Of a stretch of 64,000 bases of DNA, positions 18,286 through 28,095 are shown in pieces (position 1 is the stretch's first letter; every line of letters begins with the position of its first letter). Below the pieces are notes generated by a model that did not search any database, was not told the origin of the DNA, and saw only the letters and a list, made by a program, of their open reading frames with translations. The stretch spans positions 806,001-870,000 of the forward strand of contig NZ_JAKFFT010000002.1 of the NCBI RefSeq assembly GCF_021502655.1, read 5' to 3'. The stretch comes from Dyadobacter sp. CY347. GTDB taxonomy: Bacteria > Bacteroidota > Bacteroidia > Cytophagales > Spirosomataceae. The position numbers and the translations under genes are program-made.

Positions 18286-19797
18286 TCAAAGAAATCCCCT
18301 TTTAATAACGCTAATACTTACGCCGGTAGAGTTTTTGTATAATTTACCAATGTCTGATGCAAGCACAATCTTTCCATTGAGATTTCGCATTGTACCTAAT
18401 CGAAGAGGGAAATTTAGATCAAGCATGGCAGAAGTTTGATTTATACCTTCCGGAAAAGGGCGATCATAGATTCCCAGATTCTTAGAGTATGACACTTTCG
18501 CAACGACACTCACTTGGTTGACCTGGCCAGCAATACCTGCATGAAAGACTTTTACCCTATTATTGTTAGAAAAGAAATATACTGATGGTTGTGGCAGATC
18601 TTGTCGTGTAGCAATCTTTGGAGTGATAAAGGGAGTGCCGATTGTATTTTCCTGATAGACCCATCCTTCGAACTGAGTGTGGTTAAAATAATTATCTCTT
18701 CCTCTTGGCCCACCGTCCAGATCGAAGCTGTTGCCACCCTGGCTTACAGTATATAAATATTCGAAAAGAAGAGACCTAAGATAAATCTTTGACGAACTTG
18801 GTTTACGAAGCTTGAGGGTGACACCATTCAGGCCATCGCGGATGTTCGCTTTTTGATACAAAGAGCCATCATCATAAAACGATTGTCGGTAAAACATCAG
18901 ATTCCAATCTGCCGACCGGATTTCCAGGGCAACATCAATAGAACCAAGATGATTACCTACCCGGTTACCCCTGTCTATTAAGTCATATTTTGTGGGATCA
19001 ACGTAGCCAAAGGTAGGAATGCTTTTGCCGGTAAATACATACCAATAGTCAATCCAGTCCTGGGGATTTTTTTTGCCAACAGTCCATCGGTTAGATGTTA
19101 TCACAGTACCGCCCCATTGCACATTATGATTGAATCCACCGGAAATTGCCACTGGCCATTTATCTTTTCCGAACCTTAAATAAAACGCTTTCTGATGCGA
19201 GTAATGATTTCGCACAACTGCATTGGCATCAAACCATCCGTGATTGATAAAGCCCTTAAAGGCAACCAATCCTTTAAGTAAAGGAACATAGTTAGTGAAA
19301 CCAATTTGGATCATAGGAATAGGTATACTATTCCCTGACTGAATGTACGACCCGCTGGTCAACGATGAGTCGCCAACAATTCCAATAATTTGTTTTTGCC
19401 TTCCACCGAGAATTTCAAAACGTTTGTATTTCGCCTTTATATATGCTTGCGGAACAATTACACTTGAACTTGCACCAAGATTTATCCACGTTTCAATTCC
19501 ATAACCCCAATCCCAATTTTTTTTGGTATAATCGGACATAATGCTACCAGAGAGAAATATGTTGGGATTTTTTTCCGGCACTACTCCAAATTGGTTCGAA
19601 CGCAGCCAAAATGGGGTCTGTGTGGCAGTTGCAACTGTAACACCTCCTCTTAAACTGTATTGAATGTTTTTCCTGGTTGAATCAACCGACGTTAACTCTG
19701 CCTGTCCATGCAAAAATCCAAACGTCGACATCATAATTGCAAGAGTTAGAAGAGATTTTATATTATGCTCTCTCCGTCTGAACTTGGGATAATACAT
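18286..19797 (-). CDS. Wzi-like capsule assembly outer-membrane protein
   Basis: 503 residues. The N terminus has basic residues (KFRRREHNIK) and then a hydrophobic stretch ending FLHGQA, a likely signal peptide. The body is beta-strand-rich with YSLRGG, TPFWLRSNQFG, GGRQK, GGFNHNVQWGG, FYRQSFYDDGSL, GRDNYFNH and FFSNNNR, the pattern of Bacteroidota Wzi-like proteins. These outer-membrane barrels help hold extruded polysaccharide at the surface. The start overlaps the end of the WcaI-like gene by 35 bp, which supports translation coupling, although an internal start is possible. It is a paralogue of the truncated protein at 1-875. Confidence 0.85.
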   Translation of the reverse strand: MYYPKFRRREHNIKSLLTLAIMMSTFGFLHGQAELTSVDSTRKNIQYSLRGGVTVATATQTPFWLRSNQFGVVPEKNPNIFLSGSIMSDYTKKNWDWGYGIETWINLGASSSVIVPQAYIKAKYKRFEILGGRQKQIIGIVGDSSLTSGSYIQSGNSIPIPMIQIGFTNYVPLLKGLVAFKGFINHGWFDANAVVRNHYSHQKAFYLRFGKDKWPVAISGGFNHNVQWGGTVITSNRWTVGKKNPQDWIDYWYVFTGKSIPTFGYVDPTKYDLIDRGNRVGNHLGSIDVALEIRSADWNLMFYRQSFYDDGSLYQKANIRDGLNGVTLKLRKPSSSKIYLRSLLFEYLYTVSQGGNSFDLDGGPRGRDNYFNHTQFEGWVYQENTIGTPFITPKIATRQDLPQPSVYFFSNNNRVKVFHAGIAGQVNQVSVVAKVSYSKNLGIYDRPFPEGINQTSAMLDLNFPLRLGTMRNLNGKIVLASDIGKLYKNSTGVSISVIKRGFL

Positions 19798-21031
19798 GTG
19801 ATGTTTGTATAAGGTGAATCAATTTATCCTCGAAAGATTGAAGAATTTTATCTTTCGTTAGAACGTCCTCTGCATATCTCCGCGCGTTGGTCCTGTATAT
19901 GGTAAGATCTGACGTCAAAGCCAGGTCAATTCCATTTTTTAAAGCGGCTACAGACTCAGGTTCTATCAATATTCCCAGATTGTTACGTTTTACCGTATCA
20001 TAAAGTGACGTATTTGGAAATGCTGTGACAATAGCGCACCCACCTGCTGCAAGAATCCCCGTTAGCTTGCTTGGCATTACTAGGTCTGAGGCAGACTTCT
20101 TTTGTAATACAAGATGAAGGTCTGCTGTAGCGAGAAGCGCAGACAGTTGTTCAATTGGCTGCAGTGGAAGAAAACTTACATTGGTTACATTCAACTCCGC
20201 AACCATTGTTTCAAGTTTTAATTTTCCTCCACCTGAACCCACTATCAAGAACTTGATGTCGCTCCTGGTTTTATATAGGGCCGCCGTCTCTATAATAAGT
20301 TCCAACCCCTGTTTTTCTCCCAAATTTCCTGAATAAAGAATCACTTTATCGTCCAATTCGATCCCAAATTGTTTGCGAAGTGAATTCTCCTTTGAAACCG
20401 GATGTACTACTTTCTCATCGACCCAGTTCGCGAAAAGCATTATTTTTGAAGACGGGAATCCCTTTAATAAAATCTTCCTCTGCATTCCGGGGCTAATGGT
20501 TGATATGGCGGAACAGCTTTTTAAAAGAAACGATTCAAGTTGGAACATAACTTTTAAAAGCCATGGATTTCGAATCATTCCAAGCTCCTTCGCTGCATCT
20601 ATCTGTAAATCCTGAACATGAATAACTAGTTCTGAATTTTTAAGTTTTGAATAGATCAAAGCCATAAAACCCAGATGGAATGGGGGAGAAACACAAATGA
20701 CAATGTCATATTTTTTCGCAAATAGGAGTTTAAGCCATATCGGTAAGCTGCTGATCAAGAAGGAAAATTCATGAATAATCCTGGTTATGGACGTAATCTT
20801 TTTAGGTACATAAAGTGGACAGCGATAGACCTCTACGCCTTTAATTGTTTCTTTCTTCCAAAAAGTATTTTTATAATTATCGTGAATATCCCATTCAGGA
20901 TAGTAAGGCACAGCTGTAATGACTGAAATGTTATGCTTTTTATCAGCCAGCCATGACGCCATCTCACCAGTATATTTACCGATTCCTGTTAACTCCGGAG
21001 CGTAGTTAATGCCGTATATTAAAATTCGCAT
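19763..21031 (-). CDS. WcaI-type glycosyltransferase (GT4)
   Basis: 422 residues, GT-B fold. The N-terminal GINYAPELTGIGKYTGEMASWL and AVPYYPEW blocks are characteristic of WcaI, the colanic-acid fucosyl- or glycosyltransferase family. The C-terminal half has LYSGNLGEKQGLELII, a nucleotide-sugar-binding region, and VMPSKLTGILAAGG. It would add a sugar from a nucleotide donor to the lipid-linked repeat on the cytoplasmic face. It lies 40 bp after the epimerase gene and overlaps wzi. Since gmd and fcl are in the same locus, GDP-fucose is a reasonable donor, but this is inferred. Confidence 0.85.
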   Translation of the reverse strand: MRILIYGINYAPELTGIGKYTGEMASWLADKKHNISVITAVPYYPEWDIHDNYKNTFWKKETIKGVEVYRCPLYVPKKITSITRIIHEFSFLISSLPIWLKLLFAKKYDIVICVSPPFHLGFMALIYSKLKNSELVIHVQDLQIDAAKELGMIRNPWLLKVMFQLESFLLKSCSAISTISPGMQRKILLKGFPSSKIMLFANWVDEKVVHPVSKENSLRKQFGIELDDKVILYSGNLGEKQGLELIIETAALYKTRSDIKFLIVGSGGGKLKLETMVAELNVTNVSFLPLQPIEQLSALLATADLHLVLQKKSASDLVMPSKLTGILAAGGCAIVTAFPNTSLYDTVKRNNLGILIEPESVAALKNGIDLALTSDLTIYRTNARRYAEDVLTKDKILQSFEDKLIHLIQTSHVLSQVQTERA

Positions 21032-21071
21032 TATTCAATTTCAGTTTAGTTGCATTACCATCGTAAATACG

Positions 21072-22046
21072 TCAGGCAGATATCCCTCTTTCTTCCTTGT
21101 TCAGCCACTCAATCGTTTCTTTGCTACCATCTACGCGCCTTACAGGAAGTACTGGGGCTAATAGTTGTATAGGTCTTAAATCATGTATATTGTCCGTTGT
21201 CATATTTCGTAGCCTGAAGGAGGTCATAGGAAATTTAATACCAATGGCTTTCAATATGTCTCCAAATATTGCTGCTGACCTGAATAGGAAAAAAGGTACG
21301 GTCCTGATTTTTATGTTTGCTATACCAGCTATTTCATCAGCCCATTGGGTAATGTCATAAGGCTCATAATCGCCAATATAAAACACCTTTGAGTTTACTG
21401 CGTCGCTAGGAGCATAGACTAATGTTGTAATTTGGAATACAGCGTTTGTCACAAAACCATAAGTCTTCTTGCATGCCTTAGCGCCAAGGTGGAAGTATTT
21501 TCGAGATAGAACTATTTTAAAAAATAGGTTATACGGCTCTCCAAAATAAGGCCCCCAGATGGATGTTGGCCGTATAATTAACCAAGTATAGGCAGGATTT
21601 CTAGCCTTTATAATTTTCTCCGTTAAAACTTTGCTCTCGCCATAGACAGTATGTGGCAAATAATCGGAATCATTTTGAGGGCTGTAACCTGGTTTACATA
21701 CATACATGGAAGACGCAAATATTACCCTTTGCAAATCAGCAACTTGATCCAGTGCGTCTAGTAAATTTGTTACACCGTCTGAGTTTGCTTTATAGTCGCT
21801 CAAAGTCTCACCATTAAGGTCAGTTCTGGCAGCTAAATGAATCACATATTGCGGTTGAAAGCTGGTTATAGCATTTATAAGCGCCGATCTATCACGAATG
21901 TCCACATTTTTCCAAAAGGCAATATGGGCGGGATTTTTTGGGCTGAAACTATCAAGGTTTAAAACGTCGTTATTTGCTGCTATCAAAGCTTGAACTACAT
22001 GAGTCCCAATGAAACCAGACCCGCCGGTAATCAGATATTTGGCCAT
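21072..22046 (-). CDS. NAD-dependent sugar epimerase/dehydratase (extended SDR)
   Basis: 324 residues with the NAD-binding GGSGFIGTHV near the N terminus, LAARTD, SSMYV and the catalytic YGESK pair; IIRPTSIWGPY follows. Family members act on nucleotide sugars such as UDP-glucose or on dTDP- and GDP-keto sugars. The exact reaction cannot be read from the sequence. It lies 18 bp after the WcaF-type acetyltransferase gene. It may supply a sugar donor to the adjacent transferases. Confidence 0.85.
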   Translation of the reverse strand: MAKYLITGGSGFIGTHVVQALIAANNDVLNLDSFSPKNPAHIAFWKNVDIRDRSALINAITSFQPQYVIHLAARTDLNGETLSDYKANSDGVTNLLDALDQVADLQRVIFASSMYVCKPGYSPQNDSDYLPHTVYGESKVLTEKIIKARNPAYTWLIIRPTSIWGPYFGEPYNLFFKIVLSRKYFHLGAKACKKTYGFVTNAVFQITTLVYAPSDAVNSKVFYIGDYEPYDITQWADEIAGIANIKIRTVPFFLFRSAAIFGDILKAIGIKFPMTSFRLRNMTTDNIHDLRPIQLLAPVLPVRRVDGSKETIEWLNKEERGISA

Positions 22047-22064
22047 AAATACAAATGATATATT

Positions 22065-22610
22065 TTAAATCCTGTCTTTAATAGGTCTGGCCGGTGTACC
22101 GACACAAACTTTCCCCGATGGCATGTTTTGCAATACGGTACTTCTTGCTCCCAACACACAGCCTCTACCAATTCTAACGCCGGGAGCAACGTATACGTCG
22201 TTAGTGATCCAGCACTCGTCCTCTATTATCACTTCTTCACTAAATATGGGAAACGACTCAACTTTGTAATCATGCCCTCCTGTGTTTAAATACACTTTAT
22301 GTGCGATCGCTACATTTTGGCCTATACTGATTTTACCTAAATTGTAAAGCACAGTATCATCACCAATCCATGTATTGTCGCCTACCGACAGATTCCATGG
22401 ATATGTTACTTTAACTGTTGATCTGATTAAGACGTTTTTGCCAATCTTGGCTCCAAAACATCTTAGGAGAAACCTTCTCCACCCATATAAGACCTGAGGA
22501 GACCAGGAGAAGGCAGATGATTGTATCATCCACCAAAGCTGAACAACTATTTTAGATCTCCCACGGAAATGGGCTGGGACAGAAAACTTGCTTAAATCCT
22601 GATAACTCAT
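22065..22610 (-). CDS. WcaF-type colanic-acid-like acetyltransferase
   Basis: 181 residues, left-handed beta-helix fold. The N-terminal half (FRGRSKIVVQLWW, FGAKIGKNVLIRSTVKVTYPW) and the hexapeptides NTGGHDYK and ARSTVLQNMPSG match the WcaF family, which uses acetyl-CoA to O-acetylate a sugar of the repeat unit in the cytoplasm. The ATG overlaps the stop of the preceding glycosyltransferase (ATGA), so the two are coupled. Confidence 0.9.
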   Translation of the reverse strand: MSYQDLSKFSVPAHFRGRSKIVVQLWWMIQSSAFSWSPQVLYGWRRFLLRCFGAKIGKNVLIRSTVKVTYPWNLSVGDNTWIGDDTVLYNLGKISIGQNVAIAHKVYLNTGGHDYKVESFPIFSEEVIIEDECWITNDVYVAPGVRIGRGCVLGARSTVLQNMPSGKVCVGTPARPIKDRI

Positions 22611-23809
22611 GATAACTTATTCGTTGTTTTAGCTGGTTGCAGGATTTGCTGAAACATTTGTTTTGCAGCCTTTTCAGTAGTAAAAAGTTCTTGAAAAGTA
22701 TTTGAAGCATTTTTACCCATTATTTGCTTTTCAGCACCCGATAGCGCAACCCAACGCATAATAAGACTCGCGGCTCCGGATGCATTATCGGGTTCAATCA
22801 TTCCTCCTTTTCCAGCGTCTATTTCACGCCAGATATTAATTTGATCAGAAATGAGGACAGGCTTCTCACAAGCCATTGCTTCAACCACGGCAATTCCAAA
22901 ATTTTCCTGATGACTTGGCAGAATAAATGCTTCGCAACCGTAAAATGCTCCCCATTTGGCATTTCCACGCAGCATTCCCGGAAATAGTATATCAGTGGTA
23001 TTTGAAGCCAGGACTAGAAGTTGATCTCCGTAAGATGTCTCCATTCCAGGTCCCGCAATGACCAGCTTTGGTAATGATATTCCTTTTTGTTTTAATAATA
23101 AGTAGGCCTTGATAAGTAAGTCAACACCCTTTTTCTGGTCGATCCTGCTTAGGAATAGCAAATACGCATCGTCCCCCAAAGTAGGGCAAGCACTCCGGAA
23201 TGCGATGTCCATATCGGTTGTGTATGCTGGCGGAGCAATGATCCCGTATCCAACATTAATTTCTTTTTTTGGACGATATGGTCTGAATGGAAGCCTGGCA
23301 AGTCGTAATTCCTCCAAACAGGTAAATAACACGCCATCCGAATTATTGACCACATCGCTTTCAAAGAACTTCCAGAAAAAATAGTTTCTTATTGCTTTTA
23401 TCCGCCGTTCTTTGGCTTTTTGAAACCATGGATCGAGCATGCCATGTGGCATTACATAAATAATAGGAGTGGCCTTGTCAGGAAATTTTTTCCTGTAGAT
23501 AGCGGCGGCTTTGTTAACGGCATAGCTATGATATTGCCAAAGACCATGGATAATGACAATGTTGTAAAGGTGAAAATTTGATACTAAATGTGGAATGAGC
23601 TTTTCGCAATAACCCCATGGTCCTTTGGATGGGCCCAATGCCTTAATAGGGAATGAATCCATTCCTAAAAAATCGGCATCTTGAGCATCCATACAAACCA
23701 CCTCATTTTCAATACCCAACTTTGTAAGCTCGGGAATCGAATTCCTGATTCCTTGGCACGGGCCTCCAATAGAAGGATCCATACTGGGTATAACTCTTAG
23801 TATTTTCAT
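22607..23809 (-). CDS. Glycosyltransferase family 4
   Basis: GT-B transferase of about 400 residues. The start at 23809 (MKILRVIPSMDPSIGGP) is preferred over the upstream Met at 23833, because it gives a standard N terminus and avoids overlapping the previous gene. Family features are the N-terminal SIGGP loop, FLSRIDQKKGVDLLI and the EX7E motif in PSHQENFGIAVVEAMA. It is ATGA-coupled to the WcaF-type gene. The donor and acceptor sugars are unknown. Confidence 0.85.
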   Translation of the reverse strand: MKILRVIPSMDPSIGGPCQGIRNSIPELTKLGIENEVVCMDAQDADFLGMDSFPIKALGPSKGPWGYCEKLIPHLVSNFHLYNIVIIHGLWQYHSYAVNKAAAIYRKKFPDKATPIIYVMPHGMLDPWFQKAKERRIKAIRNYFFWKFFESDVVNNSDGVLFTCLEELRLARLPFRPYRPKKEINVGYGIIAPPAYTTDMDIAFRSACPTLGDDAYLLFLSRIDQKKGVDLLIKAYLLLKQKGISLPKLVIAGPGMETSYGDQLLVLASNTTDILFPGMLRGNAKWGAFYGCEAFILPSHQENFGIAVVEAMACEKPVLISDQINIWREIDAGKGGMIEPDNASGAASLIMRWVALSGAEKQIMGKNASNTFQELFTTEKAAKQMFQQILQPAKTTNKLS

Positions 23810-23825
23810 CAAATCACAATTTATA

Positions 23826-25010
23826 TCAAGCAATATGCCCAGTTCTGGTTTCGATAAGTTGTTTTAAATAGCCAACTATCGATTCTTCTCCGAACATTGC
23901 GATTGCTTTCGATGAAGATTCCTCGATGTCAGTTTTATTCTTTTCAAACCAGGATCTGGCTTCAGTAATTGCTTTTGCAAATGCGGTTACTGAATGATCA
24001 ACAAACAATGTGCCCTTGGCCAACTCTTCAAAACCCGTGAAAGACAATTCAGTAGATATGAGCATTCGCCCACTAGCAATAGACTCGATCACTTTGAACG
24101 GAAACAGGCCATCCTTAAACTCTGCAATGGGGGTATGAGGGTTCAGAATGATATCACAGTCAGCGATGATTTCCATTAATTCTTTATCGTCAACCATGCC
24201 ATGATAAACCAATTTGTCAGGAGTTTTTTGGCTTTGTTCTGTGAATAATGTAGACAGAGACCCGGATCCAGTTACATGCAATACAAAGTTGGACGACAGC
24301 ATATCAGGAAGTGCCAGGACAATATCCGCACCTTTTTCTTTACTCAAACCTCCAAAGTATCCAATCTTCAAAGCTCTTCCACTCTTGGCAAAAGGCTCAT
24401 TATTCTGTGCGATAATGGCTAAGCTTTTTGGAACGACTCCTGGCAACAGTGATACGTTAGAGCAGAGCGGTCTGACAATGTTCCTGACGTTAGCATTAAT
24501 TGCATAAACCTTTTCAAACTTGCCGATACTTATGCGCCAAAAAAGATAATCGATCCACGGCTTAAGACTACCGCCACGATTGCGAGAAAAATGCCAATCT
24601 TCGAATTCAAGTATTAATGGGGCTTTGTATTTTTTTGAGACTTTATTTGCAAACAACATCTCGAATGCGTACGCATTATAGAACCAAAATAACTCAGGTG
24701 CTTTTCCCGTTTGCTCCTCAATTTCAAGTTGTTCTACAACTTCATTTATATTAACTAGATTTAGTAGTTTTCCAACCGCTCTGCGCTGTATTGTTGGGGG
24801 CAATATTTCAGTAAGTGATACTCCGTCAATTACAATTTTTCGCTTTACTAACGCATTTTTTTCCAGAGCGTTGTGAGCGGAATTGATTAGTATTATGTCA
24901 TTTGAAAGTTTAGACAAGACGGAAATTACAAAGCGAATTTTCTTCGACGCGCCCAAATGAACATCGCCAGATTTATTATATCCCGTATATGGTGCAACTA
25001 GAACAATCAT
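23826..25010 (-). CDS. Glycosyltransferase (GT4-like)
   Basis: 394 residues. APYTGYNKSGDVHLGASKKIRFV at the N terminus, a central KIGYFGGLSKEKG and the C-terminal LNPHTPIAEFKDGLFPFKVIESIASG fit a GT-B enzyme; the usual EX7E is less regular here (FPFKVIES). Its start overlaps the polymerase gene stop by 4 bp. It presumably adds one sugar of the repeat unit. Donor specificity cannot be read. Confidence 0.78.
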   Translation of the reverse strand: MIVLVAPYTGYNKSGDVHLGASKKIRFVISVLSKLSNDIILINSAHNALEKNALVKRKIVIDGVSLTEILPPTIQRRAVGKLLNLVNINEVVEQLEIEEQTGKAPELFWFYNAYAFEMLFANKVSKKYKAPLILEFEDWHFSRNRGGSLKPWIDYLFWRISIGKFEKVYAINANVRNIVRPLCSNVSLLPGVVPKSLAIIAQNNEPFAKSGRALKIGYFGGLSKEKGADIVLALPDMLSSNFVLHVTGSGSLSTLFTEQSQKTPDKLVYHGMVDDKELMEIIADCDIILNPHTPIAEFKDGLFPFKVIESIASGRMLISTELSFTGFEELAKGTLFVDHSVTAFAKAITEARSWFEKNKTDIEESSSKAIAMFGEESIVGYLKQLIETRTGHIA

Positions 25011-26263
25011 GAATATTGATTTATTGGGCTTGTTGGGTAAAATACCCGTCTCTTTTTCACAAGCTGTGGAGTAGTATAGTAAGCAATCATAACCGATATA
25101 ATTAAGTTTACAGGGTAAATCTCAACAATAATCAAGGGAATGGAACACAACAAACTCATGACAAAAAACACAGTCAAATCATCTTTCTCCTTTTTCAATA
25201 CATACATAACAAGCATAAACAGAATGATCAGAAAGCCTATGAAAAATATCAGCCCGTAGTTTGTCAGCATACTTGTAAAAAGCGAATCGGAAATGTAAGC
25301 GTCTCCGTTAGAAAATAAGTTCTTATTTAGGTTAACAGCAGTGTTTGTAGCCTCTCCGAATCTTGATGATATCAGCTCAACATTTGTGAATTGGCGAAGG
25401 AAAATATCTATTCGGGTAGAAAATGAGATATCCGAGGAACCTTCCTGCCGTCCGCTTAATAAATCGAGATTAAGAAATAACGCTAAACCAACTGGTATAG
25501 TCCCCAGAATCCATACCAGTTTATGCGAACTTTTCAAAAATAGGGGAGAAACGAGCAGTAAAATAAGAACCGCAATTCCAGTTGAAGACATGGAGAGGAA
25601 CACACTGGCAATGCATATTAAATATATAAATAGTTTAGCTTTAGACCCGAATGCGGCAAAGTAACGAACAAGGAAGAATGTGAAACATGCCACAACTCCC
25701 GCCATGCTAGCATTTGAGAAAAAACCTGAAACACGACCGGATAACCCAAATTGGTTGAAGCCTCGGATCGCAGGCATATTGTACATCTCGTAAATTTGCG
25801 TAACGAAATTAAAGCATATAAAAATAGACATAGCGAGTGCCAGACGTCTTAAAAGATTTAGATCGATTAATCCTATTAACAAAAGAGACGTGAAAAAAGG
25901 TAAGCTCCATCTTAAACCTGCCACGGCTGTAAACAGGTTTCCTGATGAGAAAATGAAAACAATTACGGTAAAGGACAATAGACAAAGAAGTACAAAAAAG
26001 ATATGGCGGGGAATCCCATTTTTTATATGATAAATGGAAGCCAGGATTAGCAAAATCACAAGCAGGCCTTCTTTGGGAGCTTTATAATAAATAATAGGCA
26101 GAGGAGATTCTATCAAAAGAAAGGTACACACCTCATTAATTCCAAAAAATGGAGTGAGGTAAATTAGGAGTATGATGATATTGGATATTGCCTTTTTCAT
26201 ATTATATACGATTAGGATCGAAGTCTTAATTATACCAAGCATTATTGCTTGGAAAGATAGCAA
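25007..26263 (-). CDS. Wzy-like polysaccharide polymerase
   Basis: 418 residues with about ten to twelve membrane segments and a long polar loop (QEGSSDISFSTRIDIF to the SNGDAYISDSLF region), as in O-antigen polymerases and ligases. Low sequence conservation is normal for this group, so the call rests on topology and on its place in a locus with Wzx. The initiator may be the later Met at residue 22 (MKKAISNIII). It would join flipped repeat units at the periplasmic face of the inner membrane. It overlaps the next GT by 4 bp and lies 5 bp after the acetyltransferase gene. Confidence 0.78.
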   Translation of the reverse strand: MLSFQAIMLGIIKTSILIVYNMKKAISNIIILLIYLTPFFGINEVCTFLLIESPLPIIYYKAPKEGLLVILLILASIYHIKNGIPRHIFFVLLCLLSFTVIVFIFSSGNLFTAVAGLRWSLPFFTSLLLIGLIDLNLLRRLALAMSIFICFNFVTQIYEMYNMPAIRGFNQFGLSGRVSGFFSNASMAGVVACFTFFLVRYFAAFGSKAKLFIYLICIASVFLSMSSTGIAVLILLLVSPLFLKSSHKLVWILGTIPVGLALFLNLDLLSGRQEGSSDISFSTRIDIFLRQFTNVELISSRFGEATNTAVNLNKNLFSNGDAYISDSLFTSMLTNYGLIFFIGFLIILFMLVMYVLKKEKDDLTVFFVMSLLCSIPLIIVEIYPVNLIISVMIAYYTTPQLVKKRRVFYPTSPINQYS

Positions 26264-26268
26264 TGCAG

Positions 26269-26907
26269 TCAGCCTACAACAGCCGGAGGTTCAGGGTTAA
26301 ACTTTGGATCTCGAACATCTCCGATCACTTTCGCGGGGTTACCGCCTACAATGGCCATAGCAGGCACGTCCCGAACTACTACCGCACCGGCACCAACAAC
26401 TGCGCCTTCACCTATCGTCACTCCTTTCAATATAATTGCACGAGCACCGATAAACACATTTTCACCAATATGAACTGGCTTACTTGGCACATATCTTGGG
26501 TCTGTCCTAAAATCAGGATGTATAGAATGAGCGTCATTGTCGGTTATGACGCACCCACTTCCTAACAGTGTTCTACTTCCAATAGTTACTTGTTCAAAGC
26601 AGGATATACTGACCCCCGACATCCCGACATCGTCACCAATACTTATACAAGCAAGCGGCTTGATTGCTTTAATTGTGACTTTCTGATTCACACCAAGAGA
26701 ATTGTACTTTGGATCACTGCATGCAATCCAGTTTTTTCCAATTTTTAGCTTTGCCTTTGGGTGAACAAAAATAACGGGGGTTCCATAAAGGCGCCACGTA
26801 GAGCTCCAATAACCTATTTTAAGCAACGAATAGACAATATCCCTAGGGTATCTCCAACAATAAAGGAGCTGTAATACTTTGTTTTTCAGATCTCTTGAAA
26901 GTTGCAT
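26269..26907 (-). CDS. Hexapeptide-repeat acyltransferase (LbH)
   Basis: 212 residues, left-handed beta-helix acetyltransferase. The C-terminal half has the repeating hexapeptides IGENVFIGARAIIL and IGEGAVVGAGAVV followed by the GNPAKVIG tail, and an acetyl-CoA loop around NDAHSIHPD. It most likely acetylates a sugar of the polymer, or a nucleotide amino-sugar precursor. It lies 33 bp downstream of a glycosyltransferase gene and 5 bp before wzy. The exact substrate is unknown. Confidence 0.85.
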   Translation of the reverse strand: MQLSRDLKNKVLQLLYCWRYPRDIVYSLLKIGYWSSTWRLYGTPVIFVHPKAKLKIGKNWIACSDPKYNSLGVNQKVTIKAIKPLACISIGDDVGMSGVSISCFEQVTIGSRTLLGSGCVITDNDAHSIHPDFRTDPRYVPSKPVHIGENVFIGARAIILKGVTIGEGAVVGAGAVVVRDVPAMAIVGGNPAKVIGDVRDPKFNPEPPAVVG

Positions 26908-26940
26908 TGCCTGATCGGAAGTTATTGAATTGAATATCGC

Positions 26941-28095
26941 TTAGATTAGCTCATCATAGATATTAAAAACTCTCCTTGAGTTTACCGCATTATCAAATCT
27001 TTCGACAGCTATTTTTCTGGCCTCATTACCCATTTCCTTCCTTAATTCTACATCTGTTCCAAGCTTTTCACAACAGATACAAAGTTCGTCCAACGTATTA
27101 TACAGCAAGCCAGTTTTCTTGTCAATAATTAATTCATTCACCCCTCCAACGTTCGCTCCAATGCTTGGCTTGGCAATGGCACATGCTTCCACAATGGAGC
27201 GGGCAAAGTGTGGCTCCTTAAACGGCACCACCATTATGTCACTAGACGCGATGAGCTGAGGTACATCACTTCGAAATGGTAATAAATGTATCTGGCCATC
27301 ATCTTTTACACTTTCAACTACATCAAGGGTGTACCTGTCTTTTGCGTTATCTTTTAAACCAGCCAATACAAAATGAAAATTCGGATATTTTGCAGTTAGC
27401 TTTTTTGCAGCTTTAACCAGTAATTTGGTTCCATTGCTGGAACTGTATCGGGCGAGATATAAGAATAAGACTGAGTTATAAGGCAGATTTAACTCCTCTC
27501 TTATCAAGTTAGCCTTAATTAATGGGTTATACTGTTCAAAATTGACAGCATTATAAATGACTTTCATGTTGTCTCTAACTTTCATGCTAGCACCTGAATA
27601 GGAGTCAATCGCAATAAAATAGTCGACAAAAAAATAGCAAAAATACTTAATCAGCAATGCGGAAATTGAATATTTTAGAAGTGGTTCCCTAATATGGCAA
27701 ACAGTTTTTATTTTTATATTTAAGAATTTTGCAGCCATTGCCACAATAAAAAGAGAGGAAGAGTTCAGATGAATTAGGCTAGGGTTAACTTCTTTGATTA
27801 CCTTAATCGTCTGGATAAAAGATTGCGGGATCCGTACAAAATTATTTAAAAACAATTTAAGCGTCATTCCACTGACTGTAGAACCGTGAAAGGGGAAAAT
27901 TTTCTCGTTTAAAATAATGTTAATGGGCATTTTTTTAAAAACGTCCAGTCCTGGTCCGTTTGCAATACATAGCAGCGAAACATCATATTTCTCTTTATCC
28001 ACTTTGTCAATCAAGAAGGATAAGCTCCTAGGGGCACCTCCGAGATTTCCACTATGGTGGACGTAAAGAATTTTTCTCCTGGGATCGGACATCAT
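26941..28095 (-). CDS. Glycosyltransferase family 4
   Basis: About 384 residues, GT-B fold. The ATG at 28095 overlaps the pyruvyl transferase stop as ATGA and leads into RKILYVHHSGNLGGAPRSL, a typical GT4 N terminus; a Met at 28125 is less likely. The C-terminal domain has FLYLARYSSSNGTKLLV and VVPFKEPHFARSIVEACA with the EX7E-like element altered to an H-x-E arrangement. It acts on the cytoplasmic side of repeat-unit assembly; donor unknown. Confidence 0.83.
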   Translation of the reverse strand: MMSDPRRKILYVHHSGNLGGAPRSLSFLIDKVDKEKYDVSLLCIANGPGLDVFKKMPINIILNEKIFPFHGSTVSGMTLKLFLNNFVRIPQSFIQTIKVIKEVNPSLIHLNSSSLFIVAMAAKFLNIKIKTVCHIREPLLKYSISALLIKYFCYFFVDYFIAIDSYSGASMKVRDNMKVIYNAVNFEQYNPLIKANLIREELNLPYNSVLFLYLARYSSSNGTKLLVKAAKKLTAKYPNFHFVLAGLKDNAKDRYTLDVVESVKDDGQIHLLPFRSDVPQLIASSDIMVVPFKEPHFARSIVEACAIAKPSIGANVGGVNELIIDKKTGLLYNTLDELCICCEKLGTDVELRKEMGNEARKIAVERFDNAVNSRRVFNIYDELI

